A stretch of DNA of 64,000 bases from Aureibacillus halotolerans (GCF_004363045.1 NZ_SNYJ01000001.1:259218-323217); one strand, 5' to 3'. Positions 26,288 through 34,970 are shown, counted from the stretch's first letter. Translations and numbers: made by a program. The notes: generated by a model from the letters alone, not told the origin.

Positions 26288-26590
26288 TAGTGCCCTTTCA
26301 GGTAACGTAGATCTTATTTCAATCAGAATGAATTGTGGTGCTTGTTTTCGCACACAATACATATGGAAAAAGTTCTCAATAGGCAAACAGCTATACGTTC
26401 GCTCTCCGCGGGCTTCTGCTGCGCCTCCTCGAGCGTGTTCACGCTCTGCGGGGTCTCGCTTGGCTCGCTTTCCCGCAGGAGTCTCACTAGTAGCCGTTTT
26501 TGGTTTAATAAAAGGACGAATGTACAGAAAAAGACCTTTTGCGGTTTCATTTGCAACTGTTACCAGACTAAATTTGTGGAAAGGGCACTA
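26288..26590. mobile_element. 303-bp MITE-like element C2 with perfect 12-bp TIRs
   Basis: TAGTGCCCTTTC (26288-26299) and GAAAGGGCACTA (26579-26590) are exact inverted repeats. Both ends carry a TA that could be the target duplication of a Tc1/mariner-like transposase. There is no transposase gene. The interior shares AGGTAACGTAGATCTTATTT and TCTCACTAGTAGCCG with element C1 at 8474-8976. It lies in the 1.4-kb gene-free stretch between the riboswitch promoter and the Ugp-like operon. Confidence 0.65.
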
Positions 26591-26852
26591 GCTACTACGT
26601 TTCACATTAATTACTTCTATCCAACATCTCCTCATTGGAATGAAGCTTCATTTCTTTTAGAGGTGTAAAGTAGTGGACGTTGGTATCTTTACTTTACGCA
26701 AGTTGCAAAAATGCCCCATATACTTAGTTTTATGCCGTGGAATCGTTTCATCTTTGCGTTCTTGTGTTCCCTACTTAACTCAAATTCAATCTGTTCCTTT
26801 ATACACAAGGTTCACTCGAGCTTTCTTCCTCGTTATACGAGACCTGTTTACA

Positions 26853-26957
26853 CAGAAGCAAACATCAGCGTAGTCAAAATACGTAGACTCCAGCGGGAAC
26901 AGCACGAGCTGAAGATCCCGCAGGAAAGCAAGATTCCAAGGAAGCTGAAGCCGTGCC
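26853..26957 (+). repeat. Dispersed 105-bp repeat B2
   Basis: Same length and most bases as 8697-8801, including CATCAGCGTAGTCAA, GAGCTGAAGATCCC and GAAGCTGAAGCCGTGCC. Here it stands outside element C2, about 260 bases to its right, whereas B1 is nested inside C1. Confidence 0.75.
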
Positions 26958-27025
26958 AAGCGGTAAAGTAAACACGACGAGAGGCTTTTCTGAGTCGATG
27001 TTGACCTTATACCATTTATGGTGCA

Positions 27026-27050
27026 AGCGAAGTATTTTGACGAAGCGGTT
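27026..27050 (-). repeat. 25-bp dispersed motif D1
   Basis: The minus strand reads AACCGCTTCGTCAAAATAC followed by TTCGCT, matching 24 of 25 bases of the plus strand at 31615-31639. The two copies flank the Ugp-like operon in inverted orientation. The remainder of 26591-27268 shows no gene. Confidence 0.7.
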
Positions 27051-27268
27051 CCTGCACCCTTAAGGGCATAAGCGCAACACCGATTCGAAAGTATCTCACC
27101 TTGCTTCCACTCAGGCACAGGCTGAGTGAAAGTGATTTCCGAACTGCAGTAACACGCAAAAAAAAATGACCAGACCAAGGTCCGATCACAAATGAATAGT
27201 TGAAGGTGTGACATAGAAGCAATGCGTTGAAGAATGCCCACAATCTGTGGATTGAGCCTTTAGTCTTA

Positions 27269-28096
27269 CTACTTCACGCCCGTATAAACAAAGGCACGAA
27301 TTATATGGCGTTGGGCAAAGAAAAAGACGATGAGGATAGGGACGACAAGAATCATGTTGCCTGCCATAAGGATATTCCAAGCAACACCGCCCTCTACTTC
27401 TTTTAACTTTGCAATACCAAGTGGCAAGGTCCGTGCACTGTCAGAGGTCGTCATCACAAGCGGCCAAAAATAATCGTTCCAATGCGTAATGAAGCTGAAC
27501 AAGGCAAACGTAATTAGCACTGGCTTGGACATCGGCATCATAATGCGTAAAATGATTTTCCATTCACTCGCCTGATCAAGTCGTGCCGCTTCAAGCAACT
27601 CTTCAGGCACCTGCTTAAAAGACTGTCGCAGCAAAAAAATGCCGAACGCACTTGAGCCAAACGGAAGAATAAGTGCCCACACCGTGTCTAATAACCCAAA
27701 CGAGCTCATTTGCAAGTACACTGGCAGAAAAATGAGCTGAGCTGGGATCATAAGGGTCACCATCGTCAAGGCAAAGAAAAACCCTTTCCCTTTAAATTCA
27801 TACCGCGCAAACGCGTAGGCTGCCGGAATCATCGTCAAAAACTGAAACACGAGAATGCCAACGGCGACGATGATGCTGTTCATGAAGTATTTAAGAAACG
27901 GACCAGAATTCCACGCGGTCGTGAAATTTTCCCACATCCAGACCTCTGGGAGCCACGTTGGCGGAAAGGTGATTGTTTCGCCGAGGGTCTTGACGGATGT
28001 GGACATCATCCATAGAAAAGGAAGTGCAAAGAGGAGGACGACGAGCACAAGCCCGATGCCATTTACCCCTTTTCCTACCCATTTTATAGCTTTCAT
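27269..28096 (-). CDS. CUT1 sugar-type ABC permease, UgpE/MalG-like
   Basis: A 275-residue permease with six membrane segments and the EAA loop EELLEAARLDQASEWKIILRIMMP (about residues 177-200). It is the MalG/UgpE-type second permease of a CUT1 importer. It is the last gene of the four-gene operon SBP-ATPase-permease-permease and lies 15 bases after the UgpA-like gene. The substrate is inferred as glycerol-3-phosphate, a glycerophosphodiester or a small oligosaccharide. Confidence 0.87.
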   Translation of the reverse strand: MKAIKWVGKGVNGIGLVLVVLLFALPFLWMMSTSVKTLGETITFPPTWLPEVWMWENFTTAWNSGPFLKYFMNSIIVAVGILVFQFLTMIPAAYAFARYEFKGKGFFFALTMVTLMIPAQLIFLPVYLQMSSFGLLDTVWALILPFGSSAFGIFLLRQSFKQVPEELLEAARLDQASEWKIILRIMMPMSKPVLITFALFSFITHWNDYFWPLVMTTSDSARTLPLGIAKLKEVEGGVAWNILMAGNMILVVPILIVFFFAQRHIIRAFVYTGVK

Positions 28097-28111
28097 ATGA
28101 CGGACTCCTTT

Positions 28112-28978
28112 CTATCGATAGTGAACACGTCGTTCCATTAATTTAAAGTAGACAATTGTCAAAATGGCGATAAGTACAAGCAAAATGACACCTGCTGCTG
28201 ACGCGTACCCAATTTTAAAGAACCGGAATCCATATTGATAAATATAGAATACCAACGTGTTGGTCGAATTGATTGGTCCCCCTTGCGTCATGATCGCAAT
28301 GGATTCAAACACCTGAAAAGAGCCAATCATATTAATGATCGTTAGAAAAAACACGGTTGGCGAAAGCATCGGGAGCGTGATTTTCACAAACGTTCGTACT
28401 GGGCCGGATTCATCCAACGCTGCGGCTTCATACATGTCTTTAGGAATGCTCTGCAACCCTGCGATAAACACAAGCGCATTAAATCCCACGCCTTTCCACA
28501 CCGCAACAAGAACGAGCGACCATAGGGCTGTATCTGGACTGCTTAACCATTGCACTGGCGAAATACCTACCAGCCCTAATGCCCAATTTAACAACCCATG
28601 ATCTGTGTCCATCAGCCACATCCAGAGCATAGCGACTGAGACGAGTGAAATAATGTGGGGACTGAATACCGCGCCCTGAATAAACCCATAAATGCGCGCT
28701 TTTTTGTTTAACCACAAGGCGAGCAACAACGACAACGAAATCGTCAACGTAACGGTGAAAAGCATATAAAACAAGGAATTCCACATGACCTTTTGAAATT
28801 CACTATCCCCAGAGAGGACCGTGAAATTGTCAACTCCGACAAAGTCTTTGGTAGGGCTGACAAAATTCCAATCAAAAAAACTGAGGTAGATCATATAAAA
28901 GATGGGGTAAATAAAAAACAACGCAAAGATAAGTACAGCAGGTGCCACCATGGCGTACGGTCGAAGGGTTTTCCACAT
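28112..28978 (-). CDS. CUT1 sugar-type ABC permease, UgpA/MalF-like
   Basis: A 288-residue permease with six membrane segments. The EAA loop is MYEAAALDESGPVRTFVKITLPM (about residues 190-212). The N-terminus LRPYAMVAPAVLIFALFFIY is typical of UgpA/LacF-type subunits. Only 2 bases separate it from the ATPase gene. It pairs with the UgpE-like subunit. Confidence 0.87.
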   Translation of the reverse strand: MWKTLRPYAMVAPAVLIFALFFIYPIFYMIYLSFFDWNFVSPTKDFVGVDNFTVLSGDSEFQKVMWNSLFYMLFTVTLTISLSLLLALWLNKKARIYGFIQGAVFSPHIISLVSVAMLWMWLMDTDHGLLNWALGLVGISPVQWLSSPDTALWSLVLVAVWKGVGFNALVFIAGLQSIPKDMYEAAALDESGPVRTFVKITLPMLSPTVFFLTIINMIGSFQVFESIAIMTQGGPINSTNTLVFYIYQYGFRFFKIGYASAAGVILLVLIAILTIVYFKLMERRVHYR

Positions 28979-28980
28979 CG

Positions 28981-30072
28981 CTATGCCCTTTCTGCCACAA
29001 GCGGCATTTCCTGATCCAACGAAACGTTTGACTGTTCGATCCCACTAATGACACGCTCACCTTTTACATCGAAAAAATACAAGCGACTTTTAGGCACATG
29101 CACCATGAGACGATGAGACGTATGCACTGGTGATAAAAACGTTTTGACATAAAAAGATTGTCGTCCACTTTTAAATTGATAGATCGTTTCGCTCCCTAAA
29201 GGTTCAACGGTAATAAGTTCACTGATCATCGTGATGGAATGGTCGGCATTCATTTCAGTCGACAACATTCCGTACTCAGGGCGAAAACCAACAAAGGCTG
29301 TTTTCTTCGGAATGTCAGAAAGCGACGAGGCCAAATCTTCAATCGGAAAGATGTTCATCGCTGGCGTACCGATAAACTCCGCTGTAAATACATTCCGCGG
29401 CTGATGATACACTTTCATCGGTGTATCTGCTTGTTGAATCACGCCTTTGTCCATGAGCACAATTTCATCGCCCATCGACATTGCCTCAACCTGATCATGT
29501 GTCACATAAACAAACGTTGTTCCCAGACGCTGATGGAGCTGGACAAGCTCTGTACGCATTTGTCCGCGGAGCTTTGCATCTAAGTTAGAGAGAGGTTCAT
29601 CAAGAATAAAGACGGAAGGTTTTTTCACCATGGCACGCGCAAGGGCGACACGCTGTCGCTGTCCCCCAGAGAGTGACTGCGGTTTCTTGTCAAGAAAAGG
29701 CGTTAAGCCAACAATGTCACAAATGTCTTGTATCAATGCTTGCCTTTCAGCTTTAGGCACTTTTTTGTTCACAAGACCAAATTCAATATTGCCACGAACC
29801 GTCATTGTTGGGTATAACGCATAATTTTGAAAGACCATGGCGATGTCTCTTTTTCCCGGAGCCGTTTCATTCACACAACGACCTCCGATAAAAATATTGC
29901 CAGAGGTTTGCTTCTCAAGACCTGCTATCATTCGAAGTGTGGTCGATTTACCACATCCAGAGGGGCCTACAATGACCGTAAACGACCCATCCTTTATCGT
30001 AAGGTTCATTTCATCAACGACCGTCGTGTCACCAAAGCTTTTTGTAATATTTTCAAATACGATGTCAGCCAA
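28981..30072 (-). CDS. CUT1 ABC ATPase, UgpC/MsmX-like
   Basis: A 363-residue ATPase: Walker A GPSGCGKST (about residues 37-45), Q-loop MVFQNYALYPTM, signature LSGGQRQRVALARA, Walker B VFILDEPLSNLDAKLR and switch YVTHDQVEAMSM. A C-terminal TOBE/OB domain follows (FVGFRPEYGML). CUT1 ATPases of the MsmX/UgpC group often energise several importers. The pectin importer at 43.6-45.5 kb has no ATPase gene, so this protein is a candidate shared partner. It lies within the Ugp-like operon, between the binding protein and permease genes. Confidence 0.9.
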   Translation of the reverse strand: MADIVFENITKSFGDTTVVDEMNLTIKDGSFTVIVGPSGCGKSTTLRMIAGLEKQTSGNIFIGGRCVNETAPGKRDIAMVFQNYALYPTMTVRGNIEFGLVNKKVPKAERQALIQDICDIVGLTPFLDKKPQSLSGGQRQRVALARAMVKKPSVFILDEPLSNLDAKLRGQMRTELVQLHQRLGTTFVYVTHDQVEAMSMGDEIVLMDKGVIQQADTPMKVYHQPRNVFTAEFIGTPAMNIFPIEDLASSLSDIPKKTAFVGFRPEYGMLSTEMNADHSITMISELITVEPLGSETIYQFKSGRQSFYVKTFLSPVHTSHRLMVHVPKSRLYFFDVKGERVISGIEQSNVSLDQEMPLVAERA

Positions 30073-30093
30073 TACGATCCCTCCTTAAATTAT

Positions 30094-30134
30094 GTGGAAA
30101 AGAGAAAAGCACGTTGCTCGCTTTTCTCTTCCAC
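30094..30134 (-). terminator. Intercistronic stem-loop between binding protein and ATPase genes
   Basis: GTGGAA plus AGAGAAAAGC pairs with GCTTTTCTCT plus TCCAC, about 15 bp. There is no U-run on the minus strand. It probably stabilises the binding-protein message, as is usual in ABC import operons. Confidence 0.55.
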
Positions 30135-30153
30135 TGTTGATCTGCAAGATCAT

Positions 30154-31473
30154 TTACTTCAGAAGGCCATTGCCTTGCTCTGCAAGTTCATTCATCGCCT
30201 CTTGTGGATCAAGGTCTTCTAGAACGACGCGCATAATCTGATCCTTCAACAGCTTCGTAATTTCCGGATAGGCTTCCGCCATCGGACGAGGATTCGCATA
30301 TTCAAGCTGATCTACAGCCACACGGAACTGAGGTTTCTCTTCGTAAAGGGCCTTCATTTCATCGGATTCAATCGCCGACGTACGACTTGGCAGATAACCT
30401 GTATATTTACTCGCATAAATGGTTTGCTCTTTTGCCGTCATCCATTTGATAAACTCCCATGCTGCCTGCTGCTTTTCCTCATCTAAACCAGCTGTCATCA
30501 CAAGGTTAGCCCCGCCTGTTGGCACACCAAAATCTTCGTTGGCAGGCATGAAGGTTGTGTTCAAGTCAAAGGATTGCTCTGAAGCAACACCAAGTAAATA
30601 CGAAAGGTCGGCAGTAGAGGAGAATAACATCGCCGAACGGCCATTCCCAAAATCCTGCTTTGCCTGATCTCCCGCTTCATCGCCTGTTGGGACCTTTAAA
30701 ACCCCTTTGTCTTCAAGCTCTTTCCAGAACGTTAACGCTTCGACGCCTGGTTGTTCATTAAAAGCAATTTCTGTTCCTTCTTCATTCAGCATTGTTCCCC
30801 CTGATTGAGCAACAAAGCCTTCAAAGAACCAAATATCAATCGGCATTGTGATCCCAACGCGTTCGCCTTCAACCGTTAACTTTGTCGCATACTCTTCAAA
30901 TTCTTCCCACGTTTTTGGACCAGCCGGATCAAGACCTGCTTCCTCTAAAATCGTTGTATTCAAGTACAAGATTGGCGTACTTCTCAAGTATGGTAACGCG
31001 TGAAGGTTTCCGTCCACATAGGAGTTCCCCATCAGACCTTCAACGAAATCGTCCATTTGGATATCGTCATTTTCAACGAAAGGCGTCAAGTTTTCTGTCA
31101 TGCCATTTGATGCAAAAACACCAACAGAGGCAATTTCGTTTTGAGTGACTTCCGGCGCATTGCCTGCTGCAAACGCTGCCTGCGTTTTCGCATGAAGATC
31201 GTCGTACGAGCCTTGATATTCGGCCGTCACATGGATCTGATCCTGTGATTCATTGAACATCTTGACAAGATTTTCATTGTTTTCTTGAATTTTGTCTCCC
31301 CACGCATACCAATATGTAATTTCCGTTTTGCCGCTTCCTTCACTTTCTCCAGAACCTTCAGTCTCTCCTGAAGCCGAATTGCTTGTCGTTCCTTCCGCGG
31401 GAGCTGACCCACAGCCCGCGAGCATTAAAATTCCCATGACCAATAATACAAAAGCCCAGTTGAAGCGTTTCAT
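30154..31473 (-). CDS. Lipoprotein sugar/glycerol-phosphate binding protein, UgpB-like
   Basis: A 439-residue extracellular binding protein. The signal and lipobox are FVLLVMGILMLAGCG, followed by a Gly/Ser/Glu-rich linker. The fold is that of cluster-B family 1 binders: ITYWYAWGD at the first strand, LPYLRSTPILYLNTTILEEA in the middle, and KYTGYLPSRTSAI near the end. The middle block resembles UgpB, so glycerol-3-phosphate or a glycerophosphodiester is possible. GGGAGG lies 7 bases before the ATG at 31473; the frame extends further upstream without support. It is the first gene of the operon. Confidence 0.83.
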   Translation of the reverse strand: MKRFNWAFVLLVMGILMLAGCGSAPAEGTTSNSASGETEGSGESEGSGKTEITYWYAWGDKIQENNENLVKMFNESQDQIHVTAEYQGSYDDLHAKTQAAFAAGNAPEVTQNEIASVGVFASNGMTENLTPFVENDDIQMDDFVEGLMGNSYVDGNLHALPYLRSTPILYLNTTILEEAGLDPAGPKTWEEFEEYATKLTVEGERVGITMPIDIWFFEGFVAQSGGTMLNEEGTEIAFNEQPGVEALTFWKELEDKGVLKVPTGDEAGDQAKQDFGNGRSAMLFSSTADLSYLLGVASEQSFDLNTTFMPANEDFGVPTGGANLVMTAGLDEEKQQAAWEFIKWMTAKEQTIYASKYTGYLPSRTSAIESDEMKALYEEKPQFRVAVDQLEYANPRPMAEAYPEITKLLKDQIMRVVLEDLDPQEAMNELAEQGNGLLK

Positions 31474-31492
31474 TCCATTCCCTCCCAAATGT

Positions 31493-31537
31493 ACTGTTTT
31501 CCTCACAGTCTCTTGAAACTCATGATAAGGAAACAGT
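31493..31537 (-). promoter_or_regulatory. Leader stem-loop of the Ugp-like operon
   Basis: ACTGTTTTCC (31493-31502) and GGAAACAGT (31529-31537) are inverted repeats spanning the leader just ahead of the ribosome site. They could affect translation or mRNA stability. Confidence 0.4.
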
Positions 31538-31579
31538 ATGAAGCGCTCGTAAAGAGCAGGTGCACGTTTTGTATGTTTT

Positions 31580-31596
31580 TGTAAAGGCGCTTTACA
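31580..31596. promoter_or_regulatory. Palindromic operator-like site upstream of the Ugp-like operon
   Basis: TGTAAAGGCGCTTTACA is a perfect 7-3-7 palindrome about 107 bases ahead of the ATG at 31473. It resembles a catabolite (cre) site with one extra central base, or a LacI-family operator. No regulator gene is adjacent. Confidence 0.5.
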
Positions 31597-31614
31597 CTTT
31601 ACGACATGAGCATT

Positions 31615-31639
31615 AACCGCTTCGTAAAAATACTTCGCT
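31615..31639 (+). repeat. 25-bp dispersed motif D2
   Basis: AACCGCTTCGTAAAAATAC followed by TTCGCT matches 27026-27050 (inverted) at 24 of 25 bases. Between here and the ArsR-type gene nothing else is visible except the terminator at 31943-31984. Confidence 0.7.
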
Positions 31640-31942
31640 AGTGTTATGTTCTGCAGAAAATGTTTTTATTTTATCCCGACCTCGTATAATGGAGAAAGAA
31701 AACAGATAATTAGTTGAGCCGTGTTGATTCACCAAACAAGACAATTTAAGCGCATCTTTCCATGAAGAGTTATATCACTTGGTGCCCGAAGATCATCTAC
31801 TTACGATCAGATACAAAAAGCAAAGATGAAGTAATTCTAATGTATACGTACAGCTAAATACCGGGACTTGTACGCATACGATTACAAACCTTACTAACTG
31901 CGTTTTTGTCAAACACTAAACGAATGGGTAAAGCGAATAGAG

Positions 31943-31984
31943 AAAAAGTAGTCCACCCCCGATGAGGAATTGGACTACTTTTTT
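31943..31984. terminator. Bidirectional terminator hairpin
   Basis: AAAAAGTAGTCCA and TGGACTACTTTTT form a 13-bp stem with a 15-base loop, with T-runs on both strands. It lies about 90 bases past the ArsR-type gene. Confidence 0.75.
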
Positions 31985-32077
31985 CATACTAAAGATTGTA
32001 TTCTCAAGTTCGAAGTGGTTTTTGTTAAAAGTGAAAACTTTGCATGGTTCTCCTCATGACGTCGGCCTGGTTGGTTA

Positions 32078-32668
32078 TTAAGACAATGTCTGCCACTTCT
32101 CCCACATTTCTTGTGGGTTCACTTCATAAATTCCCTTTTCCCGGTACATGAGATTGTGCATGATAAACTCACGTCGAATCGTGGCGAAATCCTCATGGAA
32201 GGTTTCAATAAACTTGTTTAGGTCTGTTTCCGCGTAAGACGTATGGGGGTCAAGCTGCTCGACAATGTACTGCAAAACGATCAACTTTTTTTTCAGCTGC
32301 GAAGGAATGGTTTTTAATCGGTTCCCATCAAAAAAGTTTTTCAACACCTTCTCTTGATACTTCAACGTTTCAGGCGTGTGCACATCTTCTCTTCCTTTCT
32401 TAACGAATGTCATTAGAGCAGATTCCATTTGCTCCACCACTCTCGTATGAACATGGTAGTAGATCGTGTTTTTATCTCGACGCTCATAGATGAGTCCAGC
32501 GTCTTTGAGCTTCGACATATGGTGAGTAATGGTCGCCGGCGTGACAGCGAGTTCCTTTGCAAGCTCCTTGCCACTTAGTGGACGCCGTGAAGAAAGCAAA
32601 AGTACGATGCGAATGCGATTATGGTCGGATAGCGATTTATAATAGTGCACGAGCTTGTTGAGTTGCAA
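32078..32668 (-). CDS. ArsR-family regulator with DUF2087 domain
   Basis: A 196-residue DNA-binding protein. The winged helix (about residues 1-80) contains SGKELAKELAVTPATITHHMSKLKDAGLI as the helix-turn-helix and ERRDKNTIYYHV as the wing. The second half (about 120-190) fits DUF2087: KTIPSQLKKKLIVLQYI, then ETDLNKFIETFHEDFATIRREFI. No metal-binding CxC motif is seen, so it is not a metal sensor of the classical kind. Ligand and targets are unknown. It is transcribed alone. Confidence 0.83.
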   Translation of the reverse strand: MQLNKLVHYYKSLSDHNRIRIVLLLSSRRPLSGKELAKELAVTPATITHHMSKLKDAGLIYERRDKNTIYYHVHTRVVEQMESALMTFVKKGREDVHTPETLKYQEKVLKNFFDGNRLKTIPSQLKKKLIVLQYIVEQLDPHTSYAETDLNKFIETFHEDFATIRREFIMHNLMYREKGIYEVNPQEMWEKWQTLS

Positions 32669-32782
32669 GGGTAGCCTCCTTTGAAATTAGATCATCATCT
32701 AATTAGATGTTTATTAAATTGAATATACATTTGATTTCACTTACTGTCAAGAATGTCGGGATATCTTTTAAGCAAATCAAAA

Positions 32783-32824
32783 AGCCGTATCGTCCATTAC
32801 AGGATGACACGGCTCGCTTTTTTT
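32783..32824 (-). terminator. Terminator of the YtrA-like ABC operon
   Basis: AGCCGTATCGTCC and GGATGACACGGCT form an imperfect stem just past the permease stop codon, with A-rich bases (T-rich on the minus strand) to the left at 32778-32783. Confidence 0.7.
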
Positions 32825-32837
32825 AAACGGATCTCCC

Positions 32838-33521
32838 TTACCTTACAATCGCTTTTCGGATAAACAAGTACGAGGAAACAATATAAATGATCGTGAGCGG
32901 TAGCGTAAACGTAGCAATCGAAAGCAATGACTGAGAAGTGACATAATAAAAGACAGGCACCCACAGTTCGTTGATACTCATTAGCAGCACGGCAATACTC
33001 ACCAAGAGTCCAATAGCACCGAAGAAGATAAACATTCCTGCGCGTCCAAAGCGTAAAAAGATGCTAGCAATCGTCGCCCCAGCTAAAGTCACGTGCACCA
33101 ATGTCAAAAAGATGCTAAAAAATTGCTGAAAAACGGAACCTGCATTCAGATAAGACAGGTAAAAGTAGTGGAGGTTGACGCCCCATTGATTTGTGAAGAG
33201 CTCCACTTGCCCAATTATAACAAGAATCAAAGTCATTGCAGCATTAACGAAAAGCATCATTAGGAGACTGCCAAAGTAAAAATCAGCTCGTCGGATATTC
33301 AGCCCGAGCGCGAAATGAAAAAACTGAGTTAAAGCAAGCATTCCAGCGATGAACATATAGACATAAAGGGATGTGATGCCGCTCGTATTAATGGATTCGT
33401 CAGCTACACTTAACGCGATAACAATATTAATAAGAAAGCTGATGCCAACGATCATCCATGGGACAATATACCACGTCCAAACATCTTTGTTAAACATTGA
33501 TAGAACTGTTCTTATTGCCAT
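32838..33521 (-). CDS. ABC exporter membrane subunit
   Basis: A 227-residue membrane protein with about six helices. It starts TVLSMFNKDVWTWYIVPWMIVGISFLINIV and ends with a basic RKAIVR tail. No family signature beyond ABC-2-like topology was recognised. The start codon shares one base with the end of the ATPase gene, so the two are coupled. With the GntR regulator it forms a YtrA/YtrB-like cell-envelope stress or self-resistance unit. Confidence 0.72.
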   Translation of the reverse strand: MAIRTVLSMFNKDVWTWYIVPWMIVGISFLINIVIALSVADESINTSGITSLYVYMFIAGMLALTQFFHFALGLNIRRADFYFGSLLMMLFVNAAMTLILVIIGQVELFTNQWGVNLHYFYLSYLNAGSVFQQFFSIFLTLVHVTLAGATIASIFLRFGRAGMFIFFGAIGLLVSIAVLLMSINELWVPVFYYVTSQSLLSIATFTLPLTIIYIVSSYLFIRKAIVR

Positions 33522-34417
33522 TATGACTGCACCTCCGTCTGTTCAATTGGCACACCTGTCAAGTGAACGAACAATTGCTGTAGTGAGACCGGAGTCACCT
33601 CAAGGCCCATCTCAGTTGCTTCTGCTTTGTCGTTCTTTCCGCTTTCGACCAATATTGTCGACGATTGAAAGACACCAAATGGAACTTCGGCTATGACCTT
33701 TTTCCCTGCCGTGAACTTAGCCACCTGATCCTTATGACCAGATATCGTAAGTGCCCTTCCGCGAAGCGTCTCTACATCCTCATTGATCATTAATTCACCT
33801 TTATTAATAATAAAAACGTGTTCCAAAAGTTCATTGATTTCATCAATAAGATGTGTGGAGAGAATGACAGTACGCGGGTGCTCGCTGTAATCGGCAAGCA
33901 ATTGATCGTAGAATAGTTGCCTTGAAACAGCATCGAGCCCTAGGTACGGCTCATCAAAAACCGTCAGTGGGGCACGACTTGCAAGGCCGACGATAATTCC
34001 GACGGCAGATAACATTCCTCTCGAAAGCTTTTTCACATGCCTTTTTAATGGCAAATCAAATGCCTTTACCAGGCGGCTCGCAAACGCTTCGTCCCACATT
34101 GGGTATACTTTGCTAGCAATCTCCAACACATCGGCGACTCGGAAATTTTGTGGATATTTCTGGCTTTCTTTAATAAAACAAATACGGTTCAGAACGGAAT
34201 AGTTTTCATAAGGCTCTTCTCCAAACACTTCAATATCACCACTTGTAGGAAAAAGCTGTGAAGTTAGCATATGCATGATCGTCGTTTTTCCGGCACCGTT
34301 TCTGCCGAGCATGCCATAAATTTTGTTTTCTTCTAAAGAAAAGCTAATATTTTTCACAGCTTCATGGTCTTTATACACTTTGGTAAGTTGCTTCACCTCT
34401 ACAACTGTTTTACTCAT
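33521..34417 (-). CDS. ABC exporter ATPase, YtrB/BcrA-like
   Basis: A 298-residue ATPase. Walker A is GRNGAGKTT (about residues 38-46), Walker B LTVFDEPYLGLDA, and the switch histidine lies in VILSTHLIDE. The signature segment reads KLSRGMLSAVGI instead of the common LSGGQ. Such changes occur in BcrA/YtrB-type ATPases. A C-terminal extension of about 80 residues follows (EVPFGVFQSSTILVES). The gene lies 1 base after the GntR-type regulator. Confidence 0.83.
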   Translation of the reverse strand: MSKTVVEVKQLTKVYKDHEAVKNISFSLEENKIYGMLGRNGAGKTTIMHMLTSQLFPTSGDIEVFGEEPYENYSVLNRICFIKESQKYPQNFRVADVLEIASKVYPMWDEAFASRLVKAFDLPLKRHVKKLSRGMLSAVGIIVGLASRAPLTVFDEPYLGLDAVSRQLFYDQLLADYSEHPRTVILSTHLIDEINELLEHVFIINKGELMINEDVETLRGRALTISGHKDQVAKFTAGKKVIAEVPFGVFQSSTILVESGKNDKAEATEMGLEVTPVSLQQLFVHLTGVPIEQTEVQS

Positions 34418-34418
34418 C

Positions 34419-34784
34419 CTAAAGGTCCCCTCTCTGCAACATTTGTTTTAGCTCCACTTCTGTTATCCCAAGCTTTTTTGCCTCTTGAAGCATCTTCGCA
34501 ACATACTGTTCAAAGAATTGTTCTTTTCGTTTTGTAAACAATTTTTGCCTTGCTCCTTCTGCAACAAACATTCCGATGCCCCGTTTCTTATAGAGAATGC
34601 CTTCGTCCACTAACAAATTCACTCCTTTGGCAGCTGTCGCTGGATTTATTTTGTAAAAGGCGGCAAATTGATTCGTGGAAGGGACCTGTGACTCTTCTGG
34701 CAGACGTTCCTCAATAATATCTGTTTCAATTCGTTCCGCAATTTGAATAAAAATGGGCCGACCATCTTCAATTAATGAACTCAT
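34419..34784 (-). CDS. GntR-family regulator, YtrA subfamily
   Basis: A 121-residue repressor. The N-terminal winged helix has IEERLPEESQVPSTNQFAAFYKINPATAAKGVNLLVDEGIL, the standard GntR DNA-binding fold. The short C-terminal tail (about 45 residues, two helices) is the YtrA-type dimerisation module with no ligand pocket. YtrA-type regulators control the ABC genes that follow them and respond to cell-wall antibiotics. A 26-base palindrome lies 27 bases upstream of the start codon and is the likely operator. Confidence 0.85.
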   Translation of the reverse strand: MSSLIEDGRPIFIQIAERIETDIIEERLPEESQVPSTNQFAAFYKINPATAAKGVNLLVDEGILYKKRGIGMFVAEGARQKLFTKRKEQFFEQYVAKMLQEAKKLGITEVELKQMLQRGDL

Positions 34785-34810
34785 ATGTCACCTCTTCTCC
34801 TTTGCATAAC

Positions 34811-34836
34811 TGGTTAATTACTTATGTAACTAACCA
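34811..34836. promoter_or_regulatory. GntR operator palindrome
   Basis: TGGTTAATTAC, TTAT and GTAACTAACCA form an 11-4-11 inverted repeat with one mismatch. A partial copy (GTTACTTATG) occurs at 34871-34880. The position just upstream of the regulator gene fits autoregulation. Confidence 0.7.
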
Positions 34837-34970
34837 TACAACAATAAAATATGCGGTGTCAATAGTATTTGTTACTTATGGGGCACAATAGAAAACAGAA
34901 CCATACCAACATTGGATAAATCATTCCATCAGAGAAATGGTGACTTACTTTACCAAATGGGCCCGGTAGA

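Noticed and set aside
31561-31600. PhoP box (TTTACA repeats) ahead of the Ugp-like operon
   Set aside because: Only one good hexamer; the following 11-base-spaced ones do not match, so phosphate control is not supported.
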